Positions 7,828 to 16,218 of a stretch of DNA of 64,000 nt are shown here, in pieces (position 1 is the first letter of the stretch; the number at the start of each line of letters is the position of its first letter). Under the pieces are notes generated by a model. That model saw only the letters and a list, made by a program, of their open reading frames with translations, searched no databases and was not told the DNA's origin. Position numbers and translations under genes: made by a program. The stretch is from contig DASYHQ010000008.1 of NCBI GenBank assembly GCA_035998445.1, positions 1 to 64,000 of the forward strand, in the 5' to 3' direction. Source of the DNA: Tepidisphaeraceae bacterium (GTDB lineage: Bacteria; Planctomycetota; Phycisphaerae; Tepidisphaerales; Tepidisphaeraceae).

Positions 7828-8955
7828 ATGGCTGTAAGTCCTGGCGAAAAGATCAGAGAAGAACTGGACCGGCGAGGGTGGACCCAAGGCGACCTGGCCC
7901 ACATCCTCAACCGGCCGCTGCCCACCATCAACGAGATCATCGGCGGCAAGCGCGCGGTGATGCCTGAAACGGCTATCGCGTTGGAAAGTGCCTTCGGCAC
8001 CCCCGCGTCCGAGTGGATGCGGCTTGAGGCGGAATATCGGCTCTCGCTGACCAGCCGGGACGACTCGAACGCAGAGGCCGTCGCCCGTCGGGTGCGCCTC
8101 TACGACCTCGCGCCCGTCAAGGAGCTCGAGCGCCGTGGCTGGATCCAACCGGCCAAGGACGCATCGGCCCTCGAGAAGGAACTGTGTCGGTTCTTCGGGG
8201 TCACCAACCTCGACAGCGAGCCGCAGATCAACGTCGCTACCCGCCGGTCTGAACCGACCGAACACCTCTCGCCACCGCAGCGCGCTTGGTGCTTTCGCGC
8301 AAAGCAGATGGCGCGGGTGGTCCACGCGGAGAAATTCAAGCGCGAGTTGCTGCCTCAGTGCGAGGCGAGGTTGCGCGAGCTGGCCGCGTTCCCTGACGAG
8401 GCACGCCAGGCGCCAACGGTGCTCGCCGGCTTCGGCATACGCTTCGTTGTGATCGAACCGCTGAGCGCCAGCAAGATGGATGGCGCCGCCCTCTGGCTTT
8501 CGTCCCACGAGCCGGTCATCGCCATGTCGGTGAGGCACGATCGGATCGACGCGTTCTGGTTCACGCTCTTTCACGAGTTCGCGCACATCAAGAACGGCGA
8601 CGCGTCGGTCGACGTCGACCTGGTCGGCGAGAGCGCCTACCCGTCGGAGGCCAAACCGGACATCGAGCGGCTGGCGGACGCCGAGGCGTCGCGCATCCTC
8701 GTGCCGGCGGACAAGCTCCAATCCTTCATCACGCGCGTGGGGCCGCTTTACTCGAAGGTCCGCATCAACCAGTTCGCGCACCGAATGAAGATTCACCCTG
8801 GCATCATCGTGGGGCAGCTGCAGCACCGCGGCGAGGTCAAGTGGACCTCCAATCGCGAGATGCTGACGAAGGTCCGCTCGATCGTTCTCTCGACTGCCCT
8901 GACCGACGGGTGGGGCAAGTCCATTTCTGTCGACCTCTCCCAGGCGGGGAATTAA
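7828..8955 (+). CDS. HigA-type HTH regulator fused to ImmA/IrrE metallopeptidase
   Basis: 375 residues. Residues 1-90 form a HigA-like XRE HTH (GEKIREELDRRGWTQGDLAH, then PTINEIIGGKRAVMPETAIALESAFGT). The C-terminal half is an ImmA/IrrE-type zinc peptidase: FWFTLFHEFAHI supplies HExxH at about residue 250, with a downstream Glu in ERLADAEASRILVP as probable third ligand. Family members cleave or sense regulators, or act as antitoxins. No HigB toxin precedes it, so this is either an orphan or the sensor of the three-gene operon that continues at 8966 and 9557. Confidence 0.88.
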   Translation: MAVSPGEKIREELDRRGWTQGDLAHILNRPLPTINEIIGGKRAVMPETAIALESAFGTPASEWMRLEAEYRLSLTSRDDSNAEAVARRVRLYDLAPVKELERRGWIQPAKDASALEKELCRFFGVTNLDSEPQINVATRRSEPTEHLSPPQRAWCFRAKQMARVVHAEKFKRELLPQCEARLRELAAFPDEARQAPTVLAGFGIRFVVIEPLSASKMDGAALWLSSHEPVIAMSVRHDRIDAFWFTLFHEFAHIKNGDASVDVDLVGESAYPSEAKPDIERLADAEASRILVPADKLQSFITRVGPLYSKVRINQFAHRMKIHPGIIVGQLQHRGEVKWTSNREMLTKVRSIVLSTALTDGWGKSISVDLSQAGN

Positions 8956-8965
8956 GGTAAACGTT

Positions 8966-9493
8966 ATGCGTCAGAACTTCAAACGCACGGCCAGCGAGCA
9001 GCTGCAGGACATCCTCAACGACTACCTCAAGCGTCATCCCGATGTGCGCGAATGGGAGATGGATGACGTCGCAGCTTGGGCGCTTCGGGAAGGTCGCTGG
9101 CACCCGCCGACGCGCAGCGCGATTCGCATGTGCGCTAGCGAACTCGCTAAGGCGGCCCGAGAGGAATACACGACCGATCCGCAGGGGCGTCGGGTCCGCG
9201 TCAAGCATGCGCGGCGCGAGATGACGATGGTGGATGGCAAGCCGAAGCAGATGGTCTTCTGGGAAGACGCGCGCAACGCCTCTCCAGACCATATGCGCGT
9301 TTCGCTCCAGCAGCGACGCACGAGCATCCTGTTGGACAATGCTCAGCTCAAGCGCGACACCGACAGTTACAACGAGAACAACCCGCACGGCGCTCATATC
9401 CAGATGAGCTTCGACTACACGGAAGACTTGCTCGAACTGGAGGCGCCAGAGGATTACCCGGGCATGGAGGGTGATGACGGCGATGACGAATAG
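8966..9493 (+). CDS. Hypothetical protein with acidic C-terminus
   Basis: 175 residues, starting 10 bases after the HigA/IrrE gene, so surely the same operon. The N-terminus (RTASEQLQDILNDYLKRHPD, then EMDDVAAWALREGRW) looks like a helical DNA- or protein-binding domain; the middle includes HARREMTMVDGKPKQMVFWE, and the end is very acidic (EGDDGDDE). I do not recognise the family. Its position between a regulator-protease and a DUF6173 gene suggests that it is a substrate or effector partner. Confidence 0.75.
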   Translation: MRQNFKRTASEQLQDILNDYLKRHPDVREWEMDDVAAWALREGRWHPPTRSAIRMCASELAKAAREEYTTDPQGRRVRVKHARREMTMVDGKPKQMVFWEDARNASPDHMRVSLQQRRTSILLDNAQLKRDTDSYNENNPHGAHIQMSFDYTEDLLELEAPEDYPGMEGDDGDDE

Positions 9494-9556
9494 GAGGTGC
9501 CGGCCGCTCCTCGGCGTCAATGCACCAAAGGTGCCTTCCGTGACAAAGGACGAACG

Positions 9557-10006
9557 ATGACAGATGAGAATGACGATAAGTTTAGCGGTCCAACGTTCCG
9601 GCTCCCGGAGCTCAACTTCGGCGGGATACTCCCACATCCCGTCGAAATCCCGGCGGATCTACTGCGGGGGCCAAAGGACTACAACCTCGCCAGCGAGTTC
9701 CACTCCCGATTGATCAAGTGGATAAATGACTTCGACCAGAGCCTCGACAATGCTCACGAGGTCGGCGTGAAGCTTGTCAGCTTTGGGCAATCTGTCATCT
9801 TCCATCTGAAGGACATCGGCTACTGGAATCCGTCGTTAATATCGTTCAGCGGCGAAACCGAGGGCGGCGAGCCCGTCGAGCTGATCCAGCACGTAAGTCA
9901 GATCAGCATTTTGCTTATGAAGCTTCCCAGAAAGAACCCCGAAGCGCCGAAGCAACCGATCGGGTTTAGCTCTGAAGATGAGCGCGACGGGCAACCGCGC
10001 GACTAG
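9557..10006 (+). CDS. DUF6173-family protein
   Basis: 149 residues. The start at MTDENDD follows AAAGGA at reasonable spacing. The segment NAHEVGVKLVSFGQSVIFHL, then GYWNPSLISFSGETEGG and PVELIQHVSQISILLMKLPR fits, from memory, the DUF6173 family, which is usually 100-170 residues and of unknown function. It is the last gene of the operon starting at 7828. No membrane segment and no catalytic motif are evident. Confidence 0.75.
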   Translation: MTDENDDKFSGPTFRLPELNFGGILPHPVEIPADLLRGPKDYNLASEFHSRLIKWINDFDQSLDNAHEVGVKLVSFGQSVIFHLKDIGYWNPSLISFSGETEGGEPVELIQHVSQISILLMKLPRKNPEAPKQPIGFSSEDERDGQPRD

Positions 10007-10038
10007 GTCAGACGTCGCTGCGTCTCCTCACCACTAAT

Positions 10039-10213
10039 TCAGCGTGACGCACGACGCGCTCGATAGGCCCGCATCTTCATCGCACCCCGCGTGAGCCCCA
10101 CCCAATCGGCCGCCTCCCGATGCGTCCAGCCGGCACGCTGCATGCCTAGGGCGTATGCCTGCGTCGTGGTCTGCCCCCTTCGCTTTAGCGGCGGTCACTT
10201 CATGGTCGCACAT
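10039..10213 (-). pseudogene. Short HTH protein, frameshifted remnant
   Basis: From the ATG at 10213 the frame reads MCDHEVTAAKAKG and then loses sense at a run of five G; removing one G joins it to QTTTQAYALGMQRAGWTHRE and on through EAADWVGLTRGAMKMRAYRA to a stop at 10039. The joined product (about 57 residues) is a sigma-factor-region-4-like helix-turn-helix. Only 34 codons (10039-10143) are readable from an internal ATG without the repair. It sits between the DUF6173 gene and a broken ATPase gene. Confidence 0.4.
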
Positions 10214-10379
10214 ACTCACCGTGGCGGCGGCAACGTTTCCGCATCCCATCACGCGACACCCCGAGCGTCGCCCGCTGGCGAGCCCGCTTGAGCCGGCAAC
10301 GCATGGCTGCCACTGTGATGCCCAGCTGGTCGACAAAGTCCCGCCCGGACTACATAGGAAATATTCTCTTGTGACCTGC

Positions 10380-12194
10380 TTACCCGAGCCCCACTGCATA
10401 GAACAACGCCGTCGGCGTCACTTCCTCTTTCTTCAGCTCGACCAGCCCCATGCTGCTGAGCCGGTATAGCGGGTTTCGGAACCCGCTCGATTGCGGGTTC
10501 TGTACCCGGCCGCGGCTGCCAGTGAATCACGCGTCGTCGCCCCGCCGATCTTGTGCAGTTCCTCGAAGATCTTCTTCGTCGGCCCGTCCATGACCTTCGC
10601 CAACGCCTCGTGATATCCCTTCAGCGTCGTCGATTTCTCCGGCCAGTTGGCCCACGTCGCACCCTCGTCGGTGAGCGCGTCGTCCTTCACCAAGCCGGCG
10701 GCTTGGCAGGCGTACAGGGGATTGCGAAACCACTGCTGCGGATGTTCGAATAGCCGGCGATCGGCGCGATCATCTCGCGGCTGGGCTTGGCGACGCCGAT
10801 CGAGTGCCACCACGCGTACGAGTCCAGAATCTTCGACATCGGCGCGTCGATGGTCCGGCGCTCGCCCTCTCCCGACGTACCGGGAGAGGGTCGCGAGGTG
10901 GAAACCGTTTCCACGCGCGGCCGCGCTGGGGCAGGTGGAGCCACCCGACCCACCCCAGCGGCAACCGGCTGAATCGTGGCGGTTCTGACGTCACTCGAGC
11001 GGATGTTTCGGGCGACCGTCAAAATGCTGTGGATCTCATCCCGCTCCAGCTTCAGAGCCCCGTGCAGGCTTGGCACCAGATCACGGGCCTTATCACCGAC
11101 GGTCGCTAGACGTTCATTGGATCGCGTGAGCAACTTCTCCAGCCGCTCAATTTGCTTGTCGGTGATGATCGGCTTCTCGACCGTCTTCGTCTCGACCTTC
11201 CCCACGGGCGCCGGCGCGTTGCGCAACTTCGTCAGCTCGGCCTTTGCCTCGGCCAGTTCGCGACGCAGCGGCACCGGGTCGTTGGCCTTGGCCTGCTCGA
11301 TCACGCTGGCCAGCTTCTCCTTCACCACGTCGAGGTCGACGTCGGCCCATCCGGCGTTGCTGACCTTCCGCTGCAGCTGCGGCGGCGCGAACCAATCGAA
11401 CGCCGTGAACATCGGGAAGGCGATGCGCTTCGGCCTGAAGTTGACTTCCGGCGACCACACGTAAGCCTCGCCGCGCGGCAGTCCGGCCAGCGCGCCGAGC
11501 ACCTGCTTGCCCATCTCAGCGTCGCCCGCCCCATCGATCCAATCCTTGACCGCCCCACGGTCGGCCGCGTGGATCACCCGCATGGCGACGAGTGTCTCGC
11601 AGCTCGTCAGCGTGTCGTTGTGGACCTTCTGCGGCCGTTGTGACGCGATCAGGCAGACGAGTCCGAGCCCGCGGCCCTCGCTCAGCAGGCGGTTCGACCA
11701 GTGCAGCGACTCGCCGGCCTGGGGGCTCAGCACCTTGCCCTTGGGCGCGAAGTTGTGGAACTCGTCACCGACGACGTACAGCTCGCCCGCGTTCTTCGCG
11801 AAGAGCATCTCGGCGAAGTCGATCCAGAACTGCTGCATCTTCGCCGTCGACCAGCCGCGGAAGCCGTTGACGGCCGGGCGGTTGCCGGTCGCGATCAGCC
11901 CGGCGACGTGCTTGCCCGACTGCGGATTGATGGGCACGTCGTGGGCCTTGGGCTCCTTGAAGTCGCCGAACATGATGACGGGGAAGCCTGCCGCCCTACC
12001 GTCGCCCGACGACTTCAAACCCCACCAATCGCTTTCGGGTCGATGGTGACGACGCGCTTGTCCCGCGCCAGCAGGTGCTCGACGATGTGGCGCAGGGCCG
12101 ACGATTTGCCGGCGCCGGTCTTTTCCAGCACGACCAGGTGCTGATCGAGCACCTTCTCGGGCACGCAAAGTTTCACGGCGGTCGTGTTGCTCAT
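10380..12194 (-). pseudogene. HerA/DUF87-like ATPase, broken by three single-base deletions
   Basis: The start MSNTTAVKLCVPEK (12194) has GGAG five bases upstream. Walker A is VLEKTGAGKSSALRH; the frame then breaks at about 12031, where IDPK-G-DWWGLKSS would be restored by one extra base. The second piece carries the Walker B region (ELYVVGDEFHNFA) and SLIASQRPQ-type sensor CLIASQRPQKV. A second break at about 10725 and a third near 10500 each interrupt a repeated motif, SSGFRNPLYACQAAGLV and SSGFRNPLYRLSSMGLV, i.e. tandem winged-helix-like units. Repaired length is about 605 residues. The family are hexameric DNA-translocating ATPases. Either the gene is decaying or the assembly has base errors. 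Confidence 0.75.
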
Positions 12195-12290
12195 TTGCTC
12201 CGTCCCTTTCTCTTCGGCAGCACGCTGCTGGCCATAGTGTGTTTCCCTCATTCGTTTGGCTTTGCTGATTACTGGCGTATAGTTCGAGTG

Positions 12291-12345
12291 CCGGCGGTGA
12301 TCCCCGTAGAAGGTTCCCCCCCTCCTTCTACACCCGCCGGTTTTT
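12291..12345 (+). terminator. Nested hairpin followed by T-run
   Basis: Outer arms CCGGCGGTG and CACCCGCCGG (one bulged C) enclose an inner stem GTAGAAGG/CCTTCTAC, followed directly by TTTTT. It has the form of a plus-strand intrinsic terminator or attenuator, but no plus-strand gene ends just before it; it lies upstream of the minus-strand ATPase pseudogene and of the small gene at 12480. Confidence 0.5.
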
Positions 12346-12479
12346 CATGCGCACTCCGAACGAGCTTTTCCACGTCGATCTCCTGTTCATCGAACGCCAA
12401 ACGCGCCCGTCCGTTCAGTCCTGAACCAACTTCGCCGGCCGTCGTTGGCGCCGCCGATCCCGCTCCTTACCGTGCGCCC

Positions 12480-12773
12480 ATGGACCGCACGCCCCTTGAT
12501 CTCCAGCAGTGCCACCACGTCTGGCAGCGGACGCGCGAGATGGTCGCCTACATGAGCCGCCTGCGTTCGGCATTGGCGTCTCGTGGGCATGACCGCCGGC
12601 ACACGTACTACCGGATGGTCGACGACGCCTGGCGTGCGGCGGTCGCCGTGCAGACGGCGTCGTTGATCTGCGGGGGTGAGTACGGCTTCTCCGTCCCCCT
12701 CGGCACGCTGGCGACCGGGGACATACCACCCGTGTCGCACGACGTGCGGAACTGGCTTGGCGACGGGATTTGA
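12480..12773 (+). CDS. Small hypothetical protein
   Basis: 97 residues from MDRTPLDLQQCHH. The product has a protein-like helical pattern (VWQRTREMVAYMSRLRSALA, then YYRMVDDAWRAAVAVQTASL) and an orderly end. The frame is open upstream to 12075, but that part is antisense to the ATPase gene. I see no strong ribosome-binding site. A 25-codon frame starting MRTPNELFHVDLLF (about 12348) precedes it in another frame. No family is recognised. Confidence 0.45.
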   Translation: MDRTPLDLQQCHHVWQRTREMVAYMSRLRSALASRGHDRRHTYYRMVDDAWRAAVAVQTASLICGGEYGFSVPLGTLATGDIPPVSHDVRNWLGDGI

Positions 12774-12791
12774 GGGCGTGTCGAACATAGT

Positions 12792-12980
12792 TTAGTGCTC
12801 TTTCGTAGGAAGAACCGCCGTTGCCTGTATGAACGCGTCACGTGCCGTCGCCGGGTCCTCACCGGTGCGGATCCTGTCCAGCAGTCGATACGCTTCCTTT
12901 CGGAGCAGGCACGTCGCCGGCTCGCGAGCTAAGGCAGCCTAGTGGATCCTCTGCAGTTCTGCGGGCGTCAGGTCAGCCAT
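12792..12980 (-). pseudogene. Small gene overlapping DUF1643, interrupted by an in-frame TAG
   Basis: Translation from ATG at 12980 gives MADLTPAELQRIH, then TAG at 12939-12941, then in the same frame AALAREPATCLLRKEAYRLL and DRIRTGEDPATARDAFIQAT to TAA at 12792. The whole 62-codon frame reads as one natural helical protein, with the DUF1643 stop overlapping its start (translational coupling). The TAG is either a nonsense mutation (for example from CAG or GAG) or a read-through site. Confidence 0.45.
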
Positions 12981-13440
12981 CGTTAATCCTTAGTTCGTCC
13001 GTCCTCGGCACGGTCGAGCCAGCCACGTACAGCGGGTGCTTTGGGTAGCCGTCTTTCGTCACCGCCAGCGCTTCTACCATTCGATCTGACAGCAGCGTCA
13101 GCACCGCCCGATCACGCTGCAGGTGTGCACCGTGATAGCCCCAGGCAACGATGACCCGCCGCCCTGCTGTCGCGATGCCGATCGTCTCGTTGTACTTCGG
13201 CCCCACGGGATCCGCGCACTGGTAGAGCATCGCTGGGTCGGTCGATCGCAGCGCGAAAAGATTGGCGACGCAGATGCCGCCGGCGACCCACGAAGGCGAG
13301 AACCCCATGCAGCGGCGGATCGGCGGGTCGTCAACCTCGGCGTCCGCTGTCGACGGGTTGAGCATGATCCAGCAGGGCGTCAGCTTCTTCGGGTTTCACA
13401 CTCGGTTGAGCTTGAGCATAAAGCAGTACCGCCCGCACAT
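12973..13440 (-). pseudogene. DUF1643-family gene with an in-frame TGA near its start
   Basis: The main part (MLNPSTADAEVDDPPIRRCM, NLFALRSTDP, VAWGYHGAH) matches DUF1643, a family of about 150-170 residues found with restriction and mobile elements. The family's N-terminus is also here in the same frame (ATG at 13440, MCGRYCFMLKLNRV) but a TGA at 13396-13398 separates it from NPKKLTPCWIMLNPSTADA. A TGG-to-TGA change would explain it. The intact downstream frame from the internal ATG at 13365 (130 residues) could still be translated. Confidence 0.7.
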
Positions 13441-13489
13441 CGTGAGGTCGACAGTCGATTGCTGTCGGGCATGAGCATCGGATCAGACA

Positions 13490-14806
13490 TTATCCTAGTT
13501 CAGCCACCACCGCCGCGCTTTTGTTTCCGTCGGCTTGGGCGTACTCCAGCGTCTGCGCGAGCGTCCGGTGCCCCAACAATAGGCGCGCGGCTTCCAAGCC
13601 CTTCGTCCGCCGCAGGTCTGTCGCGTACCGATGGCGCAACTGGTGCGGGTGCCAGAACGCCTCCTTCGGCAGCGCCCCGGCTCGGTTCGCCGCCCGCATC
13701 GCGTACCGCAACGCTCGGTGGTAGCTGCGCGGACCGTACCTGCGAATCACTTCCGTGGTCGACATAGTCCTGGTGAGGTTATGGCTTCGCAGCTGCCGCC
13801 GCTCCTCGATCGCCCGCTGCGGCGAGAACAGGTAGGCTTCACGACACGCACCATCAAGCAACGCACCCAGGATCTCCTGCACGCGTGGCCCCAGCAGCAC
13901 CGCCCGGTCGTGCCCCCGGTACGCGGTCTTGTGCGACGCCGGCCGGTAAACCCACACCGCACCGCTCACGTCGATGTCGCAGGACCGCATGACACACAGC
14001 TCGCCGGAGCGCATGCCGGTCAACCGCTGCACCTGCACCATCGCCGCCAGCGTCGGCGGCAGGTACGGCAGCACCGCGTCCACGTGCTCGTGGGGCACCG
14101 GCCGCACCGGCGGCGTCTCCCGCGCCCCCGACCGCCCCCTGCGCAGCGGCTCGACCGCCGCCAGCGCCGCGATCACCTCCGCCGGCACCATCTCCTGGGC
14201 CACCGCCCAGCGGAACAGCCGCTTGACGCACGTCACGCGCTGGTTCACCACGTTGCGGCACAGGTTTGCCCGCACCATTGCCCCCTGCAGCGCCCGCAGG
14301 GCCAACGGCCCGAACGCAGCCGCCGGCGTTGAACCGTACAACGCGACGAGGCACTTCGCAGCCGCCTCGGCCGGCCCGATCCCGCTGCTGGGCCGCCCCG
14401 CCGGATCGAGGTAGTACGTGCGTGCCCACCGCAGGTACGCGGCGGCCACCTGAGCGACATCCGGTGCTGGCTTCGCCGTGTCGCTCGACGCCTGCGGCGG
14501 CTCCCCCGTCGCCAGCCAATGGGCGATCGTCCGGCGGTACTTCTCGTAGCTGGCGTCGGTGCCGGCCCGGCCAAGGTAGACCATTCGCCCGGCCAGACGC
14601 ACGTACCCCACCCCTTTCGCCTTGTGTACGCGGTAGGCGGGCAGCGCGACCTGACGCTCGTGGCCAAGGGCTTCGCCGCTCCGCACCTGCACTGAACTGG
14701 CATCGGCGACTCGCGGCCAGCCGCGCCGGTCCGTGCCGCGCCCGTGAGGGACGTCGGTCGTGGTGGAGATCATTGTCGTCGCCTTACGGCCGTGCAAGGT
14801 GCTCAT
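13490..14806 (-). CDS. Tyrosine recombinase (phage-type integrase)
   Basis: 438 residues. The core-binding domain (about 130-220) precedes a catalytic domain with LTGMRSGELCVM (Arg I), a Lys in ASHKTAYRGH, HPHQLRHRYAT (His-x-x-Arg), LLGHRTLAQTLEYAQ (second His and the nucleophilic Tyr). All catalytic residues are present. The gene starts 31 bases after the Gam-like gene and belongs to the minus-strand operon from 17535. It should mobilise the element that encodes it; its att site is not identified. Confidence 0.93.
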   Translation of the reverse strand: MSTLHGRKATTMISTTTDVPHGRGTDRRGWPRVADASSVQVRSGEALGHERQVALPAYRVHKAKGVGYVRLAGRMVYLGRAGTDASYEKYRRTIAHWLATGEPPQASSDTAKPAPDVAQVAAAYLRWARTYYLDPAGRPSSGIGPAEAAAKCLVALYGSTPAAAFGPLALRALQGAMVRANLCRNVVNQRVTCVKRLFRWAVAQEMVPAEVIAALAAVEPLRRGRSGARETPPVRPVPHEHVDAVLPYLPPTLAAMVQVQRLTGMRSGELCVMRSCDIDVSGAVWVYRPASHKTAYRGHDRAVLLGPRVQEILGALLDGACREAYLFSPQRAIEERRQLRSHNLTRTMSTTEVIRRYGPRSYHRALRYAMRAANRAGALPKEAFWHPHQLRHRYATDLRRTKGLEAARLLLGHRTLAQTLEYAQADGNKSAAVVAELG

Positions 14807-14837
14807 GTATCCTCTGTCCTGCTCTTCGGTGCCTCGT

Positions 14838-15494
14838 TCACTTCACGTACAGGCGGTCCTCGGCCGACGAGACCGTCACCCCGTCCGGCACCTCGCCCAG
14901 CTCGGCGACGTGGCGGTTGAGCGCCTCGCGCATCACCTGCTTGCGGACCCGCGCGTCCTCCTGCCGCGCCCGCTGCCACCGCGCCAGCTCCGCGGCCACG
15001 TCCCCCTCGGCGTCGACCGTCACCCGCAACGCCTCGCGCAGGTGTCGCTCGCACCAAGCCACCAAGGACGGCTCGTCGATCACCTCCAGCCGTCCCGGCT
15101 GCCGCCGCAGCCCGACCGTGCCGGCGGGCAACGGGACCGACCGGGCGCGACCGCCCCGCCGCCCCAGTTCGTCGCGGAGCCAGCCCTCCAGCTCCGCCCC
15201 GAACCGCCGCAGGAGCCACTGCTCGTCCCGCTCGGCCCGCCGCAGCTCCCGCTCGGCCCAGTCGCGGGCGCGGGCGGCGTAGGCCCGGCACTCGACGATC
15301 TTCCGCACGACCCAGGAGGCCGTCGCCTCGTCGACGACCCGGAACGCGTCGTCGACGATGGCCGCGACACCCGGGTCCGCGTCGTCGTCATCCCCACCGC
15401 GATGGAGCCGGTCCTCGCGGTCGGCCGCCTGTTCAACGGGCAGCCGCGTGGCCGGTCGCCGGCGACGCTGGATTATCTTGATCACCTTGCTCAT
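14838..15494 (-). CDS. Gam-like host-nuclease-inhibitor family protein
   Basis: 218 residues; start chosen at MSKVIKIIQRRRR because AAGGAG stands about seven bases upstream and the ATG overlaps the preceding stop (ATGA). After an acidic, disordered N-terminus, the centre (RDWAERELRRAERDEQWLLR) is a long helix, then SVPLPAGTVGLRRQPGRLEV and VIDEPSLVAWCERHLREALR form the strand-strand-helix part typical of Mu Gam (Pfam Gam), including the VGxR turn. Gam binds double-strand ends and protects them from RecBCD. Next to a recombinase and RadA-like ATPase this points to recombination-based replication or transfer. Confidence 0.72.
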   Translation of the reverse strand: MSKVIKIIQRRRRPATRLPVEQAADREDRLHRGGDDDDADPGVAAIVDDAFRVVDEATASWVVRKIVECRAYAARARDWAERELRRAERDEQWLLRRFGAELEGWLRDELGRRGGRARSVPLPAGTVGLRRQPGRLEVIDEPSLVAWCERHLREALRVTVDAEGDVAAELARWQRARQEDARVRKQVMREALNRHVAELGEVPDGVTVSSAEDRLYVK

Positions 15495-15748
15495 ATGGAT
15501 CTCCTTAATGACTCGATGCACGTGAGGGTCATCAGGACGGCCTCGCGGTGCAGGATCAACACCGTCGCGTGCGACGGGCACGCGGCGTCCAACGCGACGT
15601 ACAGTTCCGTCGACCGCTCCATTAGGTAACTCGCCAGCTCCGGCTCGGTCCGCTCGAGTTGCCGCAGCGCCCGACGCGTCCCCAGCCGTTTTACGTGCTG
15701 CTCGGCCTCCCGAAGGGCGGCAGGACGAACGGATCGGTTCGGTAACAT
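15491..15748 (-). CDS. Small helical hypothetical protein
   Basis: 85 residues from MLPNRSVRP, with GGTGGAG upstream. Its stop overlaps the start of the Gam-like gene by the ATGA motif, so the two are translationally coupled. The sequence (LREAEQHVKRLGTRRALRQL, then ERSTELYVALDAACPSHATV) is helical and basic. No family is recognised; the position suggests an accessory role to the Gam-like protein. Confidence 0.6.
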   Translation of the reverse strand: MLPNRSVRPAALREAEQHVKRLGTRRALRQLERTEPELASYLMERSTELYVALDAACPSHATVLILHREAVLMTLTCIESLRRSI

Positions 15749-15786
15749 GGCAAGCTCCACCTCGAAAGATCTTCCCCGTCTCCGCG

Positions 15787-16176
15787 TCAAGTGTTCGACG
15801 TTCCCTGCGCCCCACCGTCCTCGGACGCATCCTCACGACGATCGCCGGGCTCGCTCGCCTCGTCCTTCAGAAGCGACGGGTCGAGCCGGGCGAGCAGCGC
15901 GCCAAGCTCCGTGCCCCGCCAGAGGCGGTAGTGGGCGAGCCGGTAGGACTCCAGCGCCAGCAGCACCGCGTCCCACACCGCCCGGTAGGCCCGGTCGTGC
16001 GCCTCCAGCGGCAGGTCCTCCAGGTCGCCCAGCGCGTTGTTGGCGTACGCGCCGACGGCCAGCGCCAGGTCGCCGTCGCGCTGGAACATCGCCCGCATCG
16101 CCGCGACGTGGTCGGTCCCCGCCAGCCGTTCCCGCGCCGCCTCGATCGTCGCCTCCGTGATCAACCCGTCCGTCAT
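15787..16176 (-). CDS. Small acidic hypothetical protein
   Basis: 129 residues from MTDGLITEATIEAARERL, preceded by AAAGGTG; an ATG at 16191 is an alternative. The protein is helical (DHVAAMRAMFQRDGDLALAV, YRAVWDAVLLALESYRLAHY) with an acidic, Gly-rich tail that is probably disordered. It sits 42 bases after the RadA-like gene and 38 bases before the 85-residue gene in the same operon. No family is recognised. Confidence 0.6.
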   Translation of the reverse strand: MTDGLITEATIEAARERLAGTDHVAAMRAMFQRDGDLALAVGAYANNALGDLEDLPLEAHDRAYRAVWDAVLLALESYRLAHYRLWRGTELGALLARLDPSLLKDEASEPGDRREDASEDGGAQGTSNT

Positions 16177-16218
16177 CGCAACACCTTTCATCTTCGTTCC
16201 ATCTCTCCGGCCCGGCCC

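Noticed and set aside
13123-13767. Plus-strand frames opposite the recombinase and DUF1643 genes
   Set aside because: Arg/Pro/His-rich antisense shadows typical of high-GC DNA.
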